A stretch of DNA of 20,024 bases from a virus: positions 1 through 20,024 of the IMG/VR virus record IMGVR_UViG_3300020472_001939. One strand, written 5' to 3'. The notes beneath the pieces are model-generated. The model was not told the origin of the DNA and ran no database searches. It was given only the letters and a program-made list of their open reading frames with translations. Positions within the stretch are counted from its first letter, which is position 1, and every line of letters begins with the position of its first letter. A program made the position numbers and the translations under genes. Shown here piece by piece: positions 1-6,991 of the stretch.

Positions 1-676
1 CTTCTTGAATAAGTTGTGGACCATTTAAAGCGGCACCGCCTTGTGGGCCTGCTATTGTGGCAAATTTAGATCTTGCTTGTCCTAGTGCCATTTTACATAA
101 TGCTAGAGTATATCTTTTAAGCCATTCTTTAGCAAGATAATCATTTAATAATTCTGTAGTAGGTCTATAATTATAGCAATATAATAGAATTTCTTCTTCT
201 GCTCTAGGTCTCTGTAATAATGTTAATTCTTTGGTTGTAGTATTCCATTTAAATTCAATAAAGCTACCAAACATTCTTCCTACAAGTTCTTGATATTGTG
301 TAAACAAGTTGTAAGTTGATAGTCCACCCATATTTGTACTTGCCAACAAGTATGTATTTGTGTATGCTAAATTGAATGGTTCAAATAGTGTACCACCGTC
401 TCCACCACCTGTTCTAGAACCAATTGAACGTCTATATATTTTTTTAACTTCTATTACTTCTTGTCCTAAGGTATATGCGTTTTGGTCTATTACTGTAGGT
501 AGAAACATATAGCTTTCTTCCACTGAATTGTCGGATCTTTGTCTAAATCTATCAAGTGAATCCTGTAAAGCTGTCTCATAGTGAGGTGGATCTAGCTCTA
601 CTTCTACCATACCACCACCTAGCATATTGTATACGTAGTCAAAGATTTCTTGCTTTTGTGTTGCTAAATCTGCCAT
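1..676 (-). CDS. 13: T4-like neck protein, gp13 type (3' end outside window)
   Basis: The reading frame is open from the ATG at 676 to the left edge, giving about 225 residues, so the C-terminus is missing. It starts MADLATQKQEIFDYVYNMLG and carries an acidic stretch (VEVELDP), a Gly-rich stretch GGGDGGTLFEPFNLAYTNTY near residue 90, and ARSKFATIAGPQGG near the truncated end. I recognise this pattern from the protein annotated as neck protein gp13 in marine T4-like phages; gp13 and gp14 form the head-completion collar that closes the portal and joins the tail. The gene diverges from the gp14-like gene and has its own late promoter box 19-26 bases upstream. Seen: the ORF, start and motifs. From memory: the family assignment. 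In T4 the gp13 and gp14 genes run in the same direction, so the divergence here is a rearrangement. Another neck or head-tail connector protein is the main alternative. Confidence 0.72.
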   Translation of the reverse strand, partial: MADLATQKQEIFDYVYNMLGGGMVEVELDPPHYETALQDSLDRFRQRSDNSVEESYMFLPTVIDQNAYTLGQEVIEVKKIYRRSIGSRTGGGDGGTLFEPFNLAYTNTYLLASTNMGGLSTYNLFTQYQELVGRMFGSFIEFKWNTTTKELTLLQRPRAEEEILLYCYNYRPTTELLNDYLAKEWLKRYTLALCKMALGQARSKFATIAGPQGGAALNGPQLIQE

Positions 677-694
677 TTTATATGTCTCTATAGA

Positions 695-702
695 TATTTA
701 TC
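695..702 (-). promoter_or_regulatory. T4-like late promoter box for the gp13-like gene
   Basis: Read on the minus strand the bases are GATAAATA, one mismatch from the T4 late consensus TATAAATA used by the gp55/gp33 late sigma system. It lies 18 bases upstream of the ATG at 676. With T4 geometry transcription would start near 689, leaving a leader of about 13 nt with only a weak AGAG as ribosome site. The same octamer precedes the 618-aa fibre gene, which supports it as a real element. Confidence 0.65.
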
Positions 703-712
703 AAGGACCTTG
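702..712. promoter_or_regulatory. 11-bp palindrome between divergent late promoters
   Basis: CAAGGACCTTG is a perfect 5+5 dyad around a central A. It sits between the minus late box (695-702) and the plus late box (718-725). It could be a protein-binding site acting on both promoters, or a chance palindrome; nothing else in the window repeats it as far as I can see. Confidence 0.3.
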
Positions 713-717
713 CTATG

Positions 718-725
718 AATAAATA
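718..725 (+). promoter_or_regulatory. T4-like late promoter box for the gp14 operon
   Basis: AATAAATA is one mismatch from the T4 late consensus. It ends only 6 bases before the gp14 ATG at 732. With T4 geometry the transcript would begin within a base or two of the start codon, so the message would be essentially leaderless. No Shine-Dalgarno is visible upstream of this ATG, which fits that reading. Confidence 0.55.
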
Positions 726-731
726 TAACAT

Positions 732-1889
732 ATGCCAAGAATTAGTCTATATAAACCAGAGAAGGGCCATGATTACGCTTTTCTAGATAAAACAGTTAAT
801 GAGATGTTTACTGTGGGTGGTACTGATGTATTTGTACACAAATACCTTGGACCTAAGAATCCTGAAGAAGCAGATGCTACATCTAGCCAACCAAGGTATA
901 ATGCTGTTAAAGAAACAAATATTCAAGATATGTTATTCCTTGAAAACAGGGACAGAAAATATGATTCTAGCATTTATCAATTAAGAGGCATTTACAACGT
1001 ACAAGATATTGACTTTGATATGAGTCAATTTGGATTATTTTTACAAAATGATACGTTGTTTATGACTATTCCTATATCTACATCTGTAGAAACTTTAGGT
1101 AGAAAAGTTATGCCAGGAGATGTATTCGAATTACCACATCTTAAAGATGAACACGCCTTAAATGATTTTAATTTAGCATTAAAAAGATACTATGTAGTAG
1201 AAGATATAAGCAGGGCGGCAGAAGGATTTAGTGTATCGTGGTATCCTCATTTATATAGAGTAAAATTAAAACAAATAGTAGACAGTCAAGAATTTAAAGG
1301 CATACTAGATTTACCTGCAGAAGAAGGATCAAGTCAAACATTAAGAGATGTATTATCCACTTATGAAAAAGAAATGCAAATTAATAATGCCGTTGTTGCT
1401 CAAGCAGAAGCAGATACTAAAAAAAGTGGATATGAAACTAGTCATTTATATACATTACAAGTAGATAAACAAGGTAGAAACGAACTTGTTACAACAGATA
1501 CAAGTACGTTAGATGCTAGTACACAAAATGAATTAGCAGATAGAGTACATCAAACACCTGAAAGAGAAGGGTATGATGGATACTTATTAGGTGATGGTCT
1601 TGCACCTAATGGTGAAGTATTTGGTCATGGAATTACTTTCCCAACAGGATCTATTAAAGGTGATTATTATTTAAGAACTGACTTTTTACCAAATAGATTA
1701 TTTAGATTTGATGGTTCAAGATGGATTAAAATGGAAGATGCATTACGTATGACACTAACTAATACAGATGCAAGAAATACAATGAAGACAGGGTTTGTTA
1801 ATAATACAGCAACTAATACAATAGGTGGAAAATCAGTACCTGAAAGACAAAGTTTGTCTAAAGCACTTAAACCTAAGGCAGATAGTTAA
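732..1889 (+). CDS. 14: T4-like neck protein gp14
   Basis: Product of 385 residues. Residues about 97-180 (FGLFLQNDTLFMTIP, then a PGDVFELPH segment, then SWYPHLYRVKLKQIVDS) parallel the T4 gp14 core, which has a similar 'FGMQVDDEVTLSINP ... GDLIYFP ... LFEINWVEP' order. gp14 binds gp13 and the portal to form the neck after DNA packaging. It is longer than T4 gp14 (about 256 residues). The extra part is a C-terminal segment (about 280-385) with GDYYLRTDFLPNRLFRFDG and ERQSLSKALKPK, which I associate with marine T4-like gp14. The start at 732 follows a late promoter box directly and has no visible Shine-Dalgarno. The stop overlaps the next ATG (TAATG), indicating translational coupling in a gp14, 55-aa ORF, gp15 operon. 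Confidence 0.75.
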   Translation: MPRISLYKPEKGHDYAFLDKTVNEMFTVGGTDVFVHKYLGPKNPEEADATSSQPRYNAVKETNIQDMLFLENRDRKYDSSIYQLRGIYNVQDIDFDMSQFGLFLQNDTLFMTIPISTSVETLGRKVMPGDVFELPHLKDEHALNDFNLALKRYYVVEDISRAAEGFSVSWYPHLYRVKLKQIVDSQEFKGILDLPAEEGSSQTLRDVLSTYEKEMQINNAVVAQAEADTKKSGYETSHLYTLQVDKQGRNELVTTDTSTLDASTQNELADRVHQTPEREGYDGYLLGDGLAPNGEVFGHGITFPTGSIKGDYYLRTDFLPNRLFRFDGSRWIKMEDALRMTLTNTDARNTMKTGFVNNTATNTIGGKSVPERQSLSKALKPKADS

Positions 1890-2056
1890 TGAGACTTAGA
1901 GAATTTTTAGGAGGCGTGTGGGGTATTCCTATACCGGGCACAGAAAAAGCAGTAGGACTTAAAAAAGTTACTCGAAAATATATGGGTAAAGTTAGAACTT
2001 TTTATGAACCAACAAATAAAAAAGCAAATGAAAAATTTAAATTAGAGAAGAAATAA
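1889..2056 (+). CDS. small basic protein between gp14 and gp15, function unknown
   Basis: A 55-residue frame fills the space between the gp14 and gp15 genes exactly. Its ATG shares the final A of the gp14 stop (TAATG), and its own TAA shares its last A with the gp15 ATG. An AAGG precedes the start by about 10 bases. The protein begins MRLREFLGGVWGIPIPGTEK and continues with a Lys/Arg-rich tail (about 18 basic residues), so it is strongly basic. No signal peptide, membrane segment or Cys is present. The perfect start/stop coupling on both sides argues that it is translated. Its position suggests a neck or tail-completion accessory, but I do not recognise the family. Confidence 0.72.
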   Translation: MRLREFLGGVWGIPIPGTEKAVGLKKVTRKYMGKVRTFYEPTNKKANEKFKLEKK

Positions 2057-3516
2057 TGCAATTTTTTTACGACGGACAAATTAGACGATACATAACTCAA
2101 ATTATTAGACTAATGAGTAACTTTAGCTATAAAGATGGTGATGGTGTTTTAAGACAAATACCTGTTATGTACGGAGATATGACTAGACAAGTTGCTCATA
2201 TTGTTAGAGATAATTCAGAAAATAAAATCCCATCAGCTCCAAGAATGGCAATATACATTACTAATTTAGAAATGGCTAGAGACAGATTAGCAGATGCTAC
2301 TTACGTTAGCAAAATTCACGTAAGAGAAAGAAAATATGATGAATCAGGAAAAGAATATTTAAATGTTCAAGGAGCAAATTATACTGTTGAAAGATTAATG
2401 CCTACGCCTTATACATTAGGAGTAAGTTGTGATATATGGTCTACAAACACAGAACAAAAATTACAAATTTTAGAACAAGTTATGATGTTATTCAATCCAA
2501 GTTTAGAAATCCAAACTACAGACAATTATATTGATTGGACTAGTTTAAGTGTAGTAGATTTAACAAGTGTACAATTTAGTGGAAGAACAATTCCAACTGG
2601 AACAGAAAGTGAAATAGATGTAGCTACTTTAGGATTTACAACACCTATTTGGATAAGTCCGCCAACTAAAGTTAAAAAATTAGGAGTAGTAACTCAAATT
2701 ATTACTAGCATATACAATGAAAAAACAGGTAATATTGACCTTAGTCAAACAATGCCTGAATTACAAGCATATCAAGATGATTATACTAAAAGTATTAAAG
2801 CAGATATTGTTAAAACAGCTGACGGTAAAATTGATACTAGTGTTGCTTACAAACCAGATGTTGATAGTATTGTAGGAACTACAGGCATTCAATATGATGT
2901 ACTTGTAATGAATAATATTGCACAAATAATAGAAAAAGGTGTTGTAGGAAATGTAAATTGGAATTCTTTATTAGATAGATTACCAGGAAATTACAAAGCA
3001 GGAATTAGTACATTATATTTGAATAGAAAAGATGTAAGCACAAGAATTACTGGAACGTTTGCAGTAAACACTTTAAATGAAAATCAATTAATTGTAAATT
3101 GGGACACAGATTCTATTCCTACTGACTCTGTTATTCAAGGATATGCAGACGCAAAAGGTACAGTAGATTTTATAATAGATCCATCAACTTATAATCCATC
3201 AACTACAAAAGTAGCAGGTCAAAGATTATTATTACTAGGACCTGTAGGAGATGCAGGAAATCAAGACGGTCCAGATGCATGGAAAGGTAATGCAGGAGAC
3301 TTTATAGCAGAAGCTAATGATATTGTAGAATGGAATGGAACAGATTGGACAATAATTTTTAATGCAAGTGCTAATAATTTAGATGATTCAACAGCATTTA
3401 CACCTACCTATATTACCAACCTTAATACAGGCATTCAATATAAATGGGATGGCACAAATTGGTTATTAAGTTTCGAAGGCGAATATCGTAAAGGAACCTG
3501 GAACATCTCTCTTTAA
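2056..3516 (+). CDS. 15: T4-like tail-completion / sheath-stabiliser protein gp15
   Basis: Product of 486 residues. The N-terminus (MQFFYDGQIRRYITQIIRLM) and the segments PRMAIYITNLEMARDR and TPYTLGVSCDIWSTNTEQKL then LEQVMMLFNPSLE parallel T4 gp15 (FYNSSFRRYATLMGDLFSNI, LPRINLHLVDFSYNA, YELSIFTRYEDDMFQIVEQI, LPYFQP). gp15 caps the tail tube and sheath and docks the tail to the neck. T4 gp15 is about 272 residues; the extra 200 here form a C-terminal region (about 390-486) with two W-rich stretches, VEWNGTDWTIIFN and YKWDGTNWLLSF, that look like a repeated beta-sandwich or surface domain. A GAGAAG ribosome site lies 5-10 bases upstream of the ATG, inside the 55-aa gene. The gene sits directly after gp14, as expected in a T4-like gp14-gp15 order. 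Confidence 0.78.
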   Translation: MQFFYDGQIRRYITQIIRLMSNFSYKDGDGVLRQIPVMYGDMTRQVAHIVRDNSENKIPSAPRMAIYITNLEMARDRLADATYVSKIHVRERKYDESGKEYLNVQGANYTVERLMPTPYTLGVSCDIWSTNTEQKLQILEQVMMLFNPSLEIQTTDNYIDWTSLSVVDLTSVQFSGRTIPTGTESEIDVATLGFTTPIWISPPTKVKKLGVVTQIITSIYNEKTGNIDLSQTMPELQAYQDDYTKSIKADIVKTADGKIDTSVAYKPDVDSIVGTTGIQYDVLVMNNIAQIIEKGVVGNVNWNSLLDRLPGNYKAGISTLYLNRKDVSTRITGTFAVNTLNENQLIVNWDTDSIPTDSVIQGYADAKGTVDFIIDPSTYNPSTTKVAGQRLLLLGPVGDAGNQDGPDAWKGNAGDFIAEANDIVEWNGTDWTIIFNASANNLDDSTAFTPTYITNLNTGIQYKWDGTNWLLSFEGEYRKGTWNISL

Positions 3517-3529
3517 GATAATTATTTAC

Positions 3530-3964
3530 ATGACCCAGAGAATAATTGGTTGCGGAGCACTTTTCTATACTTTAGACACCCAACGTTTTTTATTATTACA
3601 TAGAACACAAAGCAAACAAAACCATGTTTGGGGTTTAGTTGGTGGTACAACTACTACTGATTCTAATGCGTGGGTAGGTTTAAAAAGAGAAATTAAAGAA
3701 GAGATAGGTGACCAAAAAATTATTAAAACTATTCCAATGGAAACTTTTATCAGTAATGATGAAAATTTCTTATATCATACATATCTCTGTTTAGTCAAAA
3801 ATGAATTTATTCCTAAATTAAACAAAGAACACGACGGATATTCGTGGGTGACTTTTGGTAGATGGCCAAAGCCTTTGCATCAAGGATTAAGAAAAACATT
3901 ACAAAATAAAACTAATCAAACAAAATTAGAAACAGTTTTTAAAATGGTTAAATTTATAACATGA
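3530..3964 (+). CDS. Nudix hydrolase with a near-complete Nudix box
   Basis: A 144-residue single-domain protein, the usual size for a Nudix enzyme. The Nudix box is at residues 39-61: G39, then R53-E54-I-K-E57-E58-I-G60. These match the metal-binding REUxEExGU core. The Glu normally expected six residues after the first Gly (Gx5E) is Ser45 here, but that Glu is less critical than the REUxEE core. The fold context (GCGALFYT, then RFLLLHRTQ, then VWGLVGGTT) is typical of MutT/GDP-mannose mannosyl hydrolase-like members. Nudix enzymes cleave nucleoside diphosphate linkages, so candidates are nucleotide sugars, oxidised dNTPs or alarmones. The 13-base gap after gp15 holds no clear promoter and only a poor ribosome site. 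Its ATGA overlap with the HldE gene suggests a role alongside nucleotide-sugar synthesis; that is inference. Confidence 0.85.
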   Translation: MTQRIIGCGALFYTLDTQRFLLLHRTQSKQNHVWGLVGGTTTTDSNAWVGLKREIKEEIGDQKIIKTIPMETFISNDENFLYHTYLCLVKNEFIPKLNKEHDGYSWVTFGRWPKPLHQGLRKTLQNKTNQTKLETVFKMVKFIT

Positions 3965-5202
3965 TTAAAATAATTGGTGATATTATGCTAGATGTATGGG
4001 TAGAAGGTCAAGCTAATAGAGTTTCACCTGAAGGACCTGTATTAGTTTTAAAAGAACAAAATAAAAGATATAGTATAGGTGGTGCTGGAAATGTTGCAGT
4101 TAATATTGCAAATTTAAAAATATTTTGTGAATTATATGGTGCAGTAGGACAAGATGACTCAGGTAAAAAATTAATAAAATTATTTTTGACACAAGAAATA
4201 CATCCTAAATTAAATTATGATCATTCTGTTACAACTACTAAAACTAGAATAATAGGTCAAGGTGGTAAACACGTATTAAGATTAGATAAAGAAGAAAATT
4301 ATTCTAATGAAATTACCGTTGACTGTAATGAAAATGATATAGTAATTGTTAGTGATTATAATAAAGGCGTTATTAAAAAAGATACAATATCTAAATTATT
4401 AGAAAAAACAAAATATGTAATAGTTGATCCAAAACAAAGTGCAGATACCTATGATGGAGCTTATATTGTTAAACCAAATATGAAAGAATACAAAGAATGG
4501 AATGGTGTATTTTCAATTAGTGATGCTCTTAAATTTATGCGAGATCATCAATGGACATGGTTAATAGTTACAGATGGTAGTAATGGTGCTCATGTATTAT
4601 CTACTACAGGTGAATATCAATTATTAAAAGAAAAAGCAAAAGATGTTGCTGACGTCACAGGTGCAGGAGATACATTTTTAAGTGTATTAGCTTATGGTAT
4701 ATCCAAAGATATTAATGTATTTGAATGTTGTAAATTAGCGTGTATGGCATCAGCTAGAAATGTAGAACAACGTGGTGTTGTTCCTGTTACTTTAAATGAT
4801 TTACAAAAAGGAGTTATTTTTACTAATGGAGTATTTGATATTTTACATATAGGTCATTTAGAATTATTAAAATATGCAAAAAGTTTAGGTAAAAAATTAA
4901 TTGTTGGAATTAATAGTGATGCTAGTGTTAAAAAAATAAAAGGTCCTGATAGACCTATTAATGATGTTGATAAAAGAGTTAAACAATTAATGATGTTACC
5001 GTGGGTAGATGAAGTTAAAGTTTTTGAAGAAGATAATCCACACAATCTTATGAAAGAAATTATGCCAGATATTATAGTAAAAGGCGGTGATTGGACTGTA
5101 GAAACAGTAATAGGAAATGAACTTGCAGACGTCAAAATTTTTTCAAGAATAGAAGGACATTCTACAAGTGATATAATAGAGAAAATTAAAAATGAAAGAT
5201 AA
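3961..5202 (+). CDS. hldE: bifunctional heptose-7-phosphate kinase / heptose-1-phosphate adenylyltransferase (HldE/RfaE-like)
   Basis: A 413-residue two-domain protein matching E. coli HldE (477 aa) along its length. The PfkB/ribokinase-fold kinase covers about residues 1-275: IIGDIMLDVWVEG, SIGGAGNVAVNIANL, VSDYNKGV, VDPKQSADTYDG, and the anion-hole/catalytic motif G234-A-G-D237. The nucleotidyltransferase domain covers about 285-413: FTNGVFDILHIGH with the HxGH signature at H296-H299, GINSDASVKKIKG, IVKGGDW and GHSTSDIIEKI. In bacteria the kinase makes heptose-1,7-bisphosphate and the second domain makes ADP-D-glycero-D-manno-heptose after dephosphorylation. All key motifs are intact. The shorter length comes mainly from loss of the linker helix region between domains and of the N-terminal extension. 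It overlaps the Nudix stop by 4 bases and the oxygenase start by 11, indicating one operon. Confidence 0.92.
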   Translation: MIKIIGDIMLDVWVEGQANRVSPEGPVLVLKEQNKRYSIGGAGNVAVNIANLKIFCELYGAVGQDDSGKKLIKLFLTQEIHPKLNYDHSVTTTKTRIIGQGGKHVLRLDKEENYSNEITVDCNENDIVIVSDYNKGVIKKDTISKLLEKTKYVIVDPKQSADTYDGAYIVKPNMKEYKEWNGVFSISDALKFMRDHQWTWLIVTDGSNGAHVLSTTGEYQLLKEKAKDVADVTGAGDTFLSVLAYGISKDINVFECCKLACMASARNVEQRGVVPVTLNDLQKGVIFTNGVFDILHIGHLELLKYAKSLGKKLIVGINSDASVKKIKGPDRPINDVDKRVKQLMMLPWVDEVKVFEEDNPHNLMKEIMPDIIVKGGDWTVETVIGNELADVKIFSRIEGHSTSDIIEKIKNER

Positions 5203-5791
5203 AATTATAACTGTTAATGATGTATTAAGTACTGAAGATTTTGAAAAATTAAGAAATAGAATAATGGATAAAAGTTTTCCTTGGTACTATTATGATTATG
5301 TTGTAGGAGATGCTATGGCAAAACCGGGTACATCAGAATATCAACAACAATTTGTGCATCAATTTCAAGAACATAGTAGAATTGTTACTCCAGAACAAAA
5401 TTGGGAAATTTTAATGCCAATTTTTGCAGTTTTAAATCCAATAAACTTTGTTAGAATTAAAGCTAATCTTATTCCAAAAACAGATAAAGTAGTTGTTCAC
5501 GGATACCATGTAGATACTATTCATCCTTGCTCACTTACAGCAATATTTTATGTTAATACTAATAATGGATATACTGAATTTAAAAATGGTGTACAAACAC
5601 CTAGTGTTGCAAATTCAATGGTTATTTTTCCTAGCTATCTAAATCATTCAGGCTCTACTTGTACAGATGAAAAAGTTAGAATAGCAATTAATATTAATTT
5701 TGTACCAATTCCAGATAGCAAATATTCTTATTTGGTTATACCAGAAGAAATATGTAAATTAACTAGAGATTGGCAAACAGACGGATACTAA
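5192..5791 (+). CDS. 2-oxoglutarate/Fe(II)-dependent oxygenase
   Basis: A 199-residue protein with the double-stranded beta-helix oxygenase signature: H106-V-D108 (in HGYHVDTIHP) and distal H152 (in YLNHSG), which together make the Fe(II) facial triad, and R163 eleven residues after H152 as the expected 2-oxoglutarate carboxylate ligand. The segment between (LTAIFYVNTNNGYTEFKNG, then SMVIFPSYL) is the usual strand pattern of small phage 2OG oxygenases. These enzymes hydroxylate or demethylate proteins, nucleic acids, lipids or sugars; the substrate is not readable from sequence. It lies between hldE and hldD, overlapping both (11 bases with hldE, TAATG with hldD), so a role in modifying the heptose product or its acceptor is a reasonable inference. 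Such oxygenases are common in marine T4-like phages. Confidence 0.83.
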   Translation: MKDKIITVNDVLSTEDFEKLRNRIMDKSFPWYYYDYVVGDAMAKPGTSEYQQQFVHQFQEHSRIVTPEQNWEILMPIFAVLNPINFVRIKANLIPKTDKVVVHGYHVDTIHPCSLTAIFYVNTNNGYTEFKNGVQTPSVANSMVIFPSYLNHSGSTCTDEKVRIAININFVPIPDSKYSYLVIPEEICKLTRDWQTDGY

Positions 5792-6612
5792 TGAATATTT
5801 TAATAACAGGATATAAAGGATTTATAGGACGTAATTTGTTTGCATATTTACAAACTAAAGGACATACTGTAGAAGGTTATGATTATATAGAAAATTCTTT
5901 TCCGGATCCATCAAAATATGATTGGATAATTCATTTAGGAGCAATTTCTAAAACTACTGAAACAAATGTAAACAAAATAATGAAACAAAATTATGACTTT
6001 AGTATGAGGTTGTTACAATTATGTGATACTATGGGAACAAATTTTCAATACGCCAGCTCTGCTAGTGTATATGGAACTACAGGAAATTTTAATGAAGAAG
6101 GTCCTGTTTATCCTATGAATGCTTATGCATGGAGCAAATATTTCTTTGATCGTTTTGTAGAATCTGTAGATAAAGATGGATTTCAAATTCTTGTTCAAGG
6201 ATTTAGATATTTTAATGTGTATGGTCCTCATGAAGAAGATAAAAAAGATCAGGCGTCACCTATAACTAAATTTACAAAACAAGCTAAAGAAAATAAAGTA
6301 ATTAAAATTTTTGAAAATAGTGAAAATTATATGAGAGATTTTGTTTGTGTAAGTGATATATGTAAAGTACATGAACAAATGTTAACAACAGATACAAGTG
6401 GTATTTTTAATGTAGGTACTGGTAAGTCTACTAGTTTTTTAAGAATAGCTAAAATTATTGCTGAAAAATACAATGCCAAATTAGAAACAATACCTATGCC
6501 AGCAAATTTAAGCAAACAATATCAAACTTATACTTGCGCCGATTTAACAAAATTAAATAAACATATAGACATTAATTGGAAAACAGTTAAGGAATTTATC
6601 GATGATCAATAA
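5791..6612 (+). CDS. hldD: ADP-L-glycero-D-manno-heptose 6-epimerase (HldD/RfaD-like)
   Basis: A 273-residue short-chain dehydrogenase/reductase with the NAD(P)-binding G7xxG10xxG13 (ILITGYKGFIG) and catalytic Y112-x-x-x-K116 (YAWSK). It is closer to HldD than to a generic sugar epimerase. The segments IIHLGAISKTTE, YASSASVYG, GFRYFNVYGP, SENYMRDFVCVSD and GIFNVGTGKS align directly with E. coli HldD, and K151 falls at the position of HldD's second catalytic base (Lys178) in the loop after GFRYFNVYGP. HldD inverts C6 of ADP-D,D-heptose to give ADP-L,D-heptose. It is about 35 residues shorter than E. coli HldD. I chose the ATG at 5791, which overlaps the upstream stop as TAATG and puts the Rossmann strand at residue 3; a TTG at 5770 in the same frame would add seven residues and is less likely. 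Confidence 0.9.
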   Translation: MNILITGYKGFIGRNLFAYLQTKGHTVEGYDYIENSFPDPSKYDWIIHLGAISKTTETNVNKIMKQNYDFSMRLLQLCDTMGTNFQYASSASVYGTTGNFNEEGPVYPMNAYAWSKYFFDRFVESVDKDGFQILVQGFRYFNVYGPHEEDKKDQASPITKFTKQAKENKVIKIFENSENYMRDFVCVSDICKVHEQMLTTDTSGIFNVGTGKSTSFLRIAKIIAEKYNAKLETIPMPANLSKQYQTYTCADLTKLNKHIDINWKTVKEFIDDQ

Positions 6613-6991
6613 ACTAGGTAAAAGAGAAATGGGTTGGGGCTATGAATTAATATGGGCATCCAGCGACAAATACTGTGGAAAAATTATGGTCTTTACTAAA
6701 AAAGGTGCAAAATTTAGTATGCATTTTCATAAAGACAAAGATGAAACTTGGTTTTGTAATAGTGGAGTATTCAAATTACATTGGATTGATACTAAAGATG
6801 CAACCTTATATACTAAAGAATTTAAAGAAGGTGAAACTTGGTACAATCCACCATTAATGCCTCATCAATTAGAATTAGTATCTGATCATGGTAGCGTATC
6901 CGAAGTTAGTACACCTGATCATTCTGAAGATAATTATAGAGTTATAAAAGGCGATAGCCAATTAAAAAAAGACAATCCTGAAAAGAAATAA
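6602..6991 (+). CDS. cupin-domain metalloprotein, sugar-pathway associated
   Basis: A 129-residue single cupin. Motif 1 fits G(x5)HxH(x4)E(x6)G exactly, with metal ligands H41, H43 and E48 (SMHFHKDKDETWF). Motif 2 is G(x5)PxLxxH with H88 (GETWYNPPLMPH), where the usual Gly after P is Leu. All four metal ligands are therefore present. Small cupins of this kind include sugar-phosphate isomerases, nucleotide-sugar epimerases/isomerases and dioxygenases; the specific reaction cannot be assigned. It overlaps hldD by 11 bases and has a good AAGGA ribosome site 10 bases before its ATG, so it is the last gene of the heptose operon. A role as an isomerase feeding or modifying the heptose pathway is possible but is only inference. 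The stop codon abuts the stop of the oppositely oriented giant gene with no spacer. Confidence 0.82.
   Translation: MINKLGKREMGWGYELIWASSDKYCGKIMVFTKKGAKFSMHFHKDKDETWFCNSGVFKLHWIDTKDATLYTKEFKEGETWYNPPLMPHQLELVSDHGSVSEVSTPDHSEDNYRVIKGDSQLKKDNPEKK

Noticed and set aside
4854-6515. Minus-strand frames opposite hldE and hldD (4854-5135, 6019-6231, 6327-6515)
   Set aside because: They run antisense to genes with intact catalytic motifs and have no ribosome sites or recognisable products.
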